This document shows, in pieces, positions 43,279 to 48,346 of a stretch of 48,346 nt of DNA. Source of the DNA: Bacteroidales bacterium UBA4893 (lineage in GTDB: Bacteria > Bacteroidota > Bacteroidia > Bacteroidales > P3); the NCBI GenBank assembly GCA_002399025.1, contig DHCV01000023.1, positions 101,911 to 150,256 on the forward strand, given 5' to 3'. The position numbers and the translations under genes were made by a program. Numbering within the stretch: position 1 is the first letter of the stretch; the number at the start of each line of letters is the position of its first letter. The notes under the pieces are model-generated. The model had not been told where the DNA came from. It did not search any database and saw only the letters and a program-made list of their open reading frames with translations.

Positions 43279-44127
43279 TTAATTATTTATGCAATTGGAA
43301 TTTGAGCCTTCAAGTTCAATTGTTACATGGTCAATATTGAAGGTCTTAGCCTTTTGCCTTACTTTCTCTTTAATCTTATCGTAATTGCTGTCTGCAACAA
43401 TATGCAAGGTCATTACGTGCGAAATCCCATCTTGTGTCCAGAGATGAAGGTCGTGAATTGAAATAACATCTTCAATTTCTTCCAATTCCTTTGTTAGTTT
43501 CATCACATCAACATTCTTTGGGAAAGCTTGCAGAAGTATATTAAAGGTTGATTTCAAATTCTTATATACATTATAAAGCACCCAAATAGTAATGCTTATT
43601 GAAAGGATTGGGTCAAGGATTGGGAGATGAACAAATATCATCACAATACTTATCACAAGAACTCCTATCCAACCCAAAACATCTTCCATAATATGAAGGA
43701 ATACTGCTCTTTCGTTGAGGGTTTTCCCTTTTTTAACACTAAGGGCTGCTGCACTATTAATAATTATTCCAAGAATTGCAAGCCAAAGCATTCCTTGTGC
43801 GTTCACATCCTGAGGTGAGAAAAGACGGGTTATTGCCTCAATGAGAATTAGGATTGAACCTATAAGTAAGATTCCTGAAAGTATTACTGAGCTTAGGAGG
43901 GAAAATCTTTTGTAGCCATAGGAGTATTTCTCATCTTTGGGTTTGTTTGACTTTTTCTGCAAAGCCCAAGCAATGGCTAAGGAAATTGAGTCTCCAAAGT
44001 CGTGAATGGCATCGGAAAGAATGGCAACACTATTGGTTATTATTCCTCCAATTAGTTCAACAAAGGCAAATCCTAAATTGAGGAAAAAGGCTGTCCTTAT
44101 GTTTTTTGTAGAATTTTCCTTTGACAT
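43279..44127 (-). CDS. Cation diffusion facilitator (CDF) transporter
   Basis: 282 residues with six membrane segments, then a cytoplasmic metal-binding domain. The metal site in helix 2 is LSDAIHDFGDSISLAIAW and in helix 5 VFLHIMEDVLGWIGV, a His/Asp arrangement typical of zinc carriers. The C-terminal domain contains VISIHDLHLWTQDGISHVMT and ends in DHVTIELEG. It should export zinc or a similar divalent ion using the proton gradient. It lies 6 bp downstream of the nitroreductase gene on the same strand. Confidence 0.94.
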   Translation of the reverse strand: MSKENSTKNIRTAFFLNLGFAFVELIGGIITNSVAILSDAIHDFGDSISLAIAWALQKKSNKPKDEKYSYGYKRFSLLSSVILSGILLIGSILILIEAITRLFSPQDVNAQGMLWLAILGIIINSAAALSVKKGKTLNERAVFLHIMEDVLGWIGVLVISIVMIFVHLPILDPILSISITIWVLYNVYKNLKSTFNILLQAFPKNVDVMKLTKELEEIEDVISIHDLHLWTQDGISHVMTLHIVADSNYDKIKEKVRQKAKTFNIDHVTIELEGSNSNCINN

Positions 44128-44133
44128 AGTTCC

Positions 44134-44910
44134 CTATTTGTCTTCTTCAGATGAATTTCTCATAAAACCTTGTTGGGTAATGAAGTCTAAATAAGCTCTT
44201 GAAAAGGTTCTATTATCCTTTCCTTTATATCGGCTTTGGGTAAATACCTTTGCAAGGTTCTCTTGATTGCTTTCTTCACAATAGGCTTTTGATTGTGGCA
44301 ATTCTTCAAATTCATTATAGTACTTATCAATATCTTCCTTGCTGTAGTCCTTATAGGTTTCGTTATGAATAAAGGTTTCTAATGGCAGACGTTCTGTTAA
44401 AGGAGGTTCTTCGGCAGGATAGCCAAGAGTTATTGAGGCAACAGGGACAACGAATTTGGGAAGATTGAGAAAGTCTGCTATTTGCTTTGCCATATAGTTC
44501 ACAGTTCCCAAATAGCAAATCCCAAGCCCAAGCTCTTCGGCAGCATTACAAATTGATTGGGTTAGGATGGTTGCGTCAATGGTTGAAATGTTTAACCAAA
44601 GGAAATTATCATACTCAACACTTGTTCCTCTCTGAAGGCACCATTTATGAAAACGATTCAAATCAGCACATATAGTTAATACAATCGGTGCCTCAACAAC
44701 CATTTCTTGTCCAAAATGGAACTTTGATAGCTCTTTTTTTCTTTCCTCGTCTTTTGTTACAACTATTGAATAAGCCTGCATATTCCCACAATTGGAAGCC
44801 CTTACTCCTGCCTCAAACAAAAGATTTAGAGTTTCTTCATCAATTGGTTTATTACTATATTTTCTTATTGTTCGTCTATTTAATAGGGTTTTGAGATTAT
44901 TTCTTGTCAT
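44134..44910 (-). CDS. Nitroreductase-family FMN oxidoreductase (NfsA/FRP-like)
   Basis: 258 residues. The family start NLKTLLNRRTIRKYSNKPID and FMN-binding region FEAGVRASNCGNMQAYSIVV are clear. GLGICYLGTVN and VVPVASITLGYPAEEPP form the central part, and FSRAYLDFITQQGF ends the protein. NfsA-like enzymes reduce nitro compounds, quinones or flavins with NADPH; the substrate here is open. It has a -7 box TACCTTTG (44943-44950, minus) and leads a two-gene operon with the CDF transporter. Confidence 0.88.
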   Translation of the reverse strand: MTRNNLKTLLNRRTIRKYSNKPIDEETLNLLFEAGVRASNCGNMQAYSIVVTKDEERKKELSKFHFGQEMVVEAPIVLTICADLNRFHKWCLQRGTSVEYDNFLWLNISTIDATILTQSICNAAEELGLGICYLGTVNYMAKQIADFLNLPKFVVPVASITLGYPAEEPPLTERLPLETFIHNETYKDYSKEDIDKYYNEFEELPQSKAYCEESNQENLAKVFTQSRYKGKDNRTFSRAYLDFITQQGFMRNSSEEDK

Positions 44911-44942
44911 TTTAATATGCTTTTAAATAAATTTTTCATCGG

Positions 44943-44950
44943 CAAAGGTA
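44943..44950 (-). promoter_or_regulatory. -7 box of the nitroreductase-CDF operon
   Basis: TACCTTTG followed by CCG on the minus strand, 32 bp before the ATG at 44910. Confidence 0.55.
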
Positions 44951-44969
44951 AGAAATAAATAAAAATCCG

Positions 44970-44977
44970 TACATTTG
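44970..44977 (+). promoter_or_regulatory. -7 box of the small secreted protein gene
   Basis: TACATTTG followed by TAC, 44 bp before the ATG at 45022. The two divergent -7 boxes in this gap lie only 19 bp apart. Confidence 0.55.
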
Positions 44978-45021
44978 TACTTTGAAAAAAGATTAATAAT
45001 AATATTATAACATTAAACCTG

Positions 45022-45378
45022 ATGAAAAAAACAAAATTTTTAACAGTGATTATTAGCATTTTGCTTATTAGTTCTCCAATAGTATTTACACAATGTACAG
45101 CTTTGAAGGGAGCAAGTAATGTTGCAAGCTCAATAAGCAATATTAGTGAAAAAATAAACTACTATAATCAACAAGCAAATCATTATATTACAGTGGTTGA
45201 TAAGGCTAAAAAGGGGGATGTTTTGGCTATTGCAGAGGCTGCTCAACTTCTTACAAAGGCAAAAGACTATAAGAAAGAGCTTGATACTCTTTTACCTCAA
45301 ATGACCTCATCACAAAAGAAAGAAGTTTCAAAAATTGAGCAGACAATTCTTAATGCAGCAAAAGAGCTGATAAAATAA
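45022..45378 (+). CDS. Small secreted helical protein
   Basis: 118 residues. The N terminus MKKTKFLTVIISILLISSPI is a signal peptide, and FTQCTALKG may be a lipobox-like site (Cys26), so it may be either soluble in the periplasm or lipid-anchored. The rest is predicted all-helical with heptad-like spacing: NVASSISNISEKINYYNQQA, then KGDVLAIAEAAQLLTKAKDY, then KEVSKIEQTILNAAKELIK. No family is recognised. It is 12 bp before the TPR protein gene and probably co-transcribed with it. Confidence 0.75.
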   Translation: MKKTKFLTVIISILLISSPIVFTQCTALKGASNVASSISNISEKINYYNQQANHYITVVDKAKKGDVLAIAEAAQLLTKAKDYKKELDTLLPQMTSSQKKEVSKIEQTILNAAKELIK

Positions 45379-45390
45379 GATTTGAGAATC

Positions 45391-46638
45391 ATGAAGAAAA
45401 GTCTATTTATAGTTTTTTTACTTAGCTTCTCCTTAGTTTCTTTGGCTCAGACACCTCAGAAAACAACCTCTACTGCCAAAACAACCGTTAAGGCAAAAGA
45501 TAAAACTACTCCTAAGTCAAAAACCTCAACTTCTAAGGCTAAGGATGCTAAGGCAAAGGCCAAAACAACTAAGCCAAAGGAGAAACCTCCTACAAAGGAA
45601 GAGATTAAAGCTGCTGAGGAGAAAAAGAAATTGGAGCAAGGTTGCGATAAAGCTAACGAAAACCTTATCCAAGCTCATAAAGAGATGGATAATAAGCAGT
45701 ATTATAGGGCAGAAGAATTGCTTCAAGCTGCTCTTGAATTATGCCCAAGCGAAACCATCAAATATAAATATGAACTCGCATGGAACAACTATTTGATGAA
45801 AGAATACAAGAAGACAATCCAAATCTTAGATACTCTTTCAACTAATGAGGAGGCTCCTGCCGACGTGTTCCAACTCTTAGGAAATGCTTACGATGAACTG
45901 GGAAATCAAAATATGGCTTTAATCACGTATGACAAAGGACTAAGGAAATATCCTAATGCGGGCTGTTTGCTTTTGGAAAAGGGAAACCTTGCCTACAAAC
46001 GTTCTAATTTCATTGGAGCATTGGAACAATACGAAAATGGAATTGAGAAAGACCCAACCTTTAGCTCTAACTATTATCGTGCTGCCCAAATCTTCCTTTC
46101 TTCAAGCGAAGAAGTGTGGGGAGTTATGTATGGAGAGATTTTTATGCTTTTGGAAAAGGGAGGCGAAAGAGCTGTTGAAATGAGTAGAAAGCTCTATAGG
46201 ACATATCATAGTGAGATTACTTTCACTACAAGAGATATTAGGGTTAATTTTAATGACCCAACAATTGTTTATTCCAATTCAAAAACACGTCCAAACCTTT
46301 TTCCTGACAACTACGAAAATGCATTAGCAAAGGCTTGTCAGGGAGAAAAGAATATTACTCTGGAAAGTTTGATTAGAATACGCAAGAGATTTATCACAAC
46401 CTTCTATAGGGAGAGTCCAAGTTTTAAGAATGTTCTATTTGATTATCACAAAAAACTTATTGAACAAGGACTTTTTGATGCCTACAACTATTGGCTCTTT
46501 GGTTATGGGAACACTCAAGAGGCAGCCTCTTGGATAAAGGACAACAAGGCTGAGTTTGATAAATTTATTAAGTGGCAAGAAACCAATCCTCTTCCAATTA
46601 CCAAAGACAACGTATTTTCTCGCTATAAGATGGAGTAA
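45391..46638 (+). CDS. Secreted TPR protein with a basic low-complexity N-terminal segment
   Basis: 415 residues. ATG 45391 is preferred over an in-frame TTG at 45382. The signal peptide is MKKSLFIVFLLSFSLVSLAQ. Residues 21-85 are almost only Lys, Thr, Ala, Ser, Pro and Glu (for example KAKDAKAKAKTTKPKEK), resembling a disordered linker. From about 90 to 240 there are TPR repeats (ENLIQAHKEMDNKQYYRAEE, VFQLLGNAYDELGNQNMALI, CLLLEKGNLAYKRSNFIGAL). The C-terminal 170 residues (IRIRKRFITTFYRES, YNYWLFGYGN) are conserved-looking but unknown to me. It likely acts in the periplasm, where the basic linker could touch peptidoglycan or LPS; this is inference. Confidence 0.82.
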   Translation: MKKSLFIVFLLSFSLVSLAQTPQKTTSTAKTTVKAKDKTTPKSKTSTSKAKDAKAKAKTTKPKEKPPTKEEIKAAEEKKKLEQGCDKANENLIQAHKEMDNKQYYRAEELLQAALELCPSETIKYKYELAWNNYLMKEYKKTIQILDTLSTNEEAPADVFQLLGNAYDELGNQNMALITYDKGLRKYPNAGCLLLEKGNLAYKRSNFIGALEQYENGIEKDPTFSSNYYRAAQIFLSSSEEVWGVMYGEIFMLLEKGGERAVEMSRKLYRTYHSEITFTTRDIRVNFNDPTIVYSNSKTRPNLFPDNYENALAKACQGEKNITLESLIRIRKRFITTFYRESPSFKNVLFDYHKKLIEQGLFDAYNYWLFGYGNTQEAASWIKDNKAEFDKFIKWQETNPLPITKDNVFSRYKME

Positions 46639-46682
46639 TATCCTAATAATTAGAGGCAAATTACATAATTCAATTTTTCATT

Positions 46683-46726
46683 TAAGACTTTATTTTACTT
46701 AGTTTGAAAATAAAGTCTTATCTTTG
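46683..46726 (+). promoter_or_regulatory. glyA promoter with an overlapping perfect inverted repeat
   Basis: TATCTTTG (46719-46726) followed by CAC is the -7 box. TAAGACTTTATTTT (46683-46696) is exactly complementary to 46707-46720, a 14-bp inverted repeat with a 10-bp centre. The right arm ends on the first two bases of the -7 box. Neither direction has a T-tract, so a protein-binding operator fits better than a terminator. Confidence 0.75.
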
Positions 46727-46766
46727 CACTTCAAAATAAATGTCTAAAATTTAAATATATAGGAAA

Positions 46767-48047
46767 ATGACAAGAGACACAAAAATCTTTGACCTTATTC
46801 AACAAGAAAGAGAACGTCAAATGCACGGGATTGAACTAATTGCTTCTGAAAACTTTGTTTCAGATCAAGTTATGGAAGCTCAAGGTTCTGTTTTAACTAA
46901 CAAATATGCTGAAGGATATCCAGCAAAGAGATATTACGGCGGATGTCAAATAGTTGACCAAACCGAACAATTGGCAATTGATAGAGCAAAACAACTCTTT
47001 GGAGCAGAATATGCAAACGTGCAACCACACTCAGGAGCACAAGCAAATATGGCAGTTTTCTTAGCTTGCCTAAATGTTGGGGATACTTTTATGGGCTTAG
47101 ACCTTAATCACGGAGGACACCTAACTCATGGCTCACCAGTAAACTCTTCCGGCATTAACTACAAACCTGTTGCCTACGGAGTTGAAGAAGAAACAGGAAC
47201 AATTGACTACGACAAGATGGAAAAGGTTGCCCTTGAACATAAACCAAAACTTATTGTGGGAGGAGCTTCTGCCTATTCAAGAGATTGGGATTGGAAGAGA
47301 ATGAGAGAGATTGCCGATAAGATTGGAGCAATACTTATGGGAGATATATCTCACCCAAGTGGTTTGATTGCAAAAAAAGAATTGAATAATGCAGTTGAGT
47401 ATTGTCATATCTGCACAACAACAACACATAAAACCCTTCGTGGACCAAGAGGAGGCTTGATTTTGGTTGGAAAAGACTTCCCTAACCCATGGGGAAAGAA
47501 AACTCCAAAAGGAGAAATCAGAATGATGTCAGCACTATTAGACTCAGCAGTATTCCCAGGAACACAAGGCGGACCATTGGAGCACGTTATTGCAGCCAAG
47601 GCAGTAGCTTTTGGTGAAGCACTTACTCCAGAATACGGACAATATATCAAACAAGTGATGAAGAACGCCAATGCTATGGCTCAAGCATTTGTTGCAAAGG
47701 GATATAAAGTTATTTCTGGAGGAACAGATAACCACCTAATGCTAATTGACCTTAGAACAAAATTCCCTGATTTAACAGGTAAGGTTGCTGAAAACACTTT
47801 AGTGAAAGCAGATATTACAATAAACAAAAATATGGTTCCTTTTGATTCACGCTCTCCATTCCAAACTTCTGGAATTAGGGTTGGAACACCAGCAATCACA
47901 ACTCGTGGCTTGAAGGAAACAGAAATGGCTGCAATAGTAGATATGATTGACAGCATACTTTCAGATGTTGAGAACGAAGAAAACATTCTTAGAGTAAGAA
48001 AGCAAGTGAATGAAATGATGAGTCATCGTCCTTTATTTGCTTGGTAG
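46767..48047 (+). CDS. glyA: Serine hydroxymethyltransferase
   Basis: 426 residues. It interconverts serine and glycine with transfer of a one-carbon unit to tetrahydrofolate, using pyridoxal phosphate. IELIASENFVSDQVMEAQGS and EGYPAKRYYGGC are at the N terminus. The PLP-lysine motif is TTTHKTLRGPRGGLIL (about 219-234). The C terminus has SGIRVGTPAITTRG. AGGAAA lies 4 nt before the ATG. The 10-formyl-THF that PurH needs derives from this reaction. A strong terminator follows. Confidence 0.98.
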   Translation: MTRDTKIFDLIQQERERQMHGIELIASENFVSDQVMEAQGSVLTNKYAEGYPAKRYYGGCQIVDQTEQLAIDRAKQLFGAEYANVQPHSGAQANMAVFLACLNVGDTFMGLDLNHGGHLTHGSPVNSSGINYKPVAYGVEEETGTIDYDKMEKVALEHKPKLIVGGASAYSRDWDWKRMREIADKIGAILMGDISHPSGLIAKKELNNAVEYCHICTTTTHKTLRGPRGGLILVGKDFPNPWGKKTPKGEIRMMSALLDSAVFPGTQGGPLEHVIAAKAVAFGEALTPEYGQYIKQVMKNANAMAQAFVAKGYKVISGGTDNHLMLIDLRTKFPDLTGKVAENTLVKADITINKNMVPFDSRSPFQTSGIRVGTPAITTRGLKETEMAAIVDMIDSILSDVENEENILRVRKQVNEMMSHRPLFAW

Positions 48048-48080
48048 AAAGATAATTTAGCCAAAGAGCTACAAGCCCAT

Positions 48081-48118
48081 AAGACGCTAAGTAATTTGTT
48101 TTGCTTAGCGTCTTTTTT
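48081..48118 (+). terminator. glyA terminator
   Basis: AAGACGCTAAG (48081-48091) pairs exactly with CTTAGCGTCTT (48104-48114). Three more pairs, one G-U, extend the stem inward, and TTTTGTTT follows. Confidence 0.92.
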
Positions 48119-48253
48119 GTTTGAGAATTTAGAGCAAGAGCTTGTAGTTCCATAAATCCCGTGACTGATATTGTTATTGGTCGTTCTGTTGTATTTGTTA
48201 TTCCTCACAAAAATCCACCTCCCATAACAATAACTTTGTGTAATAATAAAAAT

Positions 48254-48295
48254 ACTTCGTTTAAATCTAATAAGACTTCGTTTAAATCTTACCAA
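48254..48295. repeat. 21-bp period tandem repeat, locus 7 (ACTTCGTTT units)
   Basis: ACTTCGTTTAAATCT starts at 48254 and 48275, exactly 21 bp apart and identical over 15 bases. CTTCGTTT is also the complement of the AAACGAAG core at 34774. Confidence 0.85.
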
Positions 48296-48346
48296 ACCTT
48301 GTTTTGAACTATTAGAATAAGGATTTGATCTAAAGATCATGCCATG

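Larger units (their letters stand above)
48048..48346. other. Downstream region of glyA to window end
   Basis: About 300 bp with the glyA terminator (48081-48118), a two-unit 21-bp repeat (48254-48295) and no credible gene. AAACCTT (48293-48299) and AATAAGGATTT (48315-48325) form a weak inverted pair like the one at 11021-11054. Confidence 0.6.

Noticed and set aside
46683..46720. Inverted repeat upstream of glyA as a terminator of the TPR gene
   Set aside because: No T-tract follows in either direction, and the arm overlaps the -7 box. It is kept as a possible operator instead.
48023..48340. Frame of 105 codons at the right edge, minus strand
   Set aside because: It runs through the glyA terminator and the 21-bp repeat, and its arginine/phenylalanine-rich repeats come from the repeat units.

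Overview
The window is a 48.3 kb piece of an AT-rich chromosome from the phylum Bacteroidota, most likely an uncultured member of Bacteroidales or a close relative. Four things support this. The partial 16S rRNA gene at the left edge reads as Bacteroidota. The promoters have the phylum's TAnnTTTG -7 box. Type IX secretion traits are present (a gliding-motility type C-terminal sorting domain, the regulator PorX and a PorT-like barrel). There is also an LpxC-FabZ fusion, a DUF4295 ribosome-associated protein and a glycine-lipid acyltransferase pair, all typical of the phylum. I see no transposase, integrase, prophage, CRISPR array or tRNA gene.

Layout. 1-930: 5' part of a 16S gene on the minus strand, with its promoter near 1090-1120. 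1.6-4.2 kb: a large secreted multidomain protein. 4.2-6.0 kb: atpD-atpC. 6.4-8.7 kb: ribF, a leucine-rich repeat protein and an omega-amidase. 8.7-11 kb: a PepSY-like lipoprotein, a DoxX protein and a TSUP permease, then a gap full of hairpins. 11.1-17.1 kb, minus strand: rpmG and DUF4295, then ftsY, a beta-barrel gene, rimO, a TPR gene and an ECF sigma / anti-sigma / Spy-like stress module. 17.2-19.4 kb: lpxC-fabZ and lpxA. 19.5-25.8 kb, minus strand: glsA, glsB, engB, pfkA, purH, mreB. 26.2-30.8 kb: a PorT-like barrel, then sufB, a family 9 glycosyltransferase, mazG and a metallo-hydrolase on the minus strand. 31.1-32.7 kb: two small cysteine lipoproteins flanking a MauE/DoxX-thioredoxin fusion. 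32.7-34.7 kb: porX-tsaE. 34.9-38.8 kb: corA, pgk, a short-chain dehydrogenase and a lipoprotein. 39.0-43.1 kb: meaB, a META lipoprotein and priA. 43.3-44.9 kb: a cation efflux protein and a nitroreductase. 45.0-48.0 kb: two secreted proteins and glyA.

Most genes are housekeeping: energy (ATP synthase, Pfk, Pgk), nucleotides and one-carbon units (PurH, GlyA), the envelope (LpxC/FabZ, LpxA, GlsA/B, MreB, glycosyltransferase) and protein or RNA modification (RimO, TsaE, FtsY).

The less ordinary content lies between genes or in small cassettes. (1) Seven intergenic loci carry 2-4 copies of a unit repeated at exactly 21 bp. Unit sequence differs between loci, but three loci clearly share one family. 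(2) The 31.1-32.7 kb cassette looks like an undescribed thiol-redox module. (3) A perfect 14-bp inverted repeat overlaps the glyA -7 box. (4) The rRNA and rpmG promoters share their sequence well past the -7 box. (5) Several neighbourhoods usually kept together in the phylum are broken: sufB without sufC/D, mreB without mreC/D, rpmG without rpmB, and a barrel gene between ftsY and rimO.
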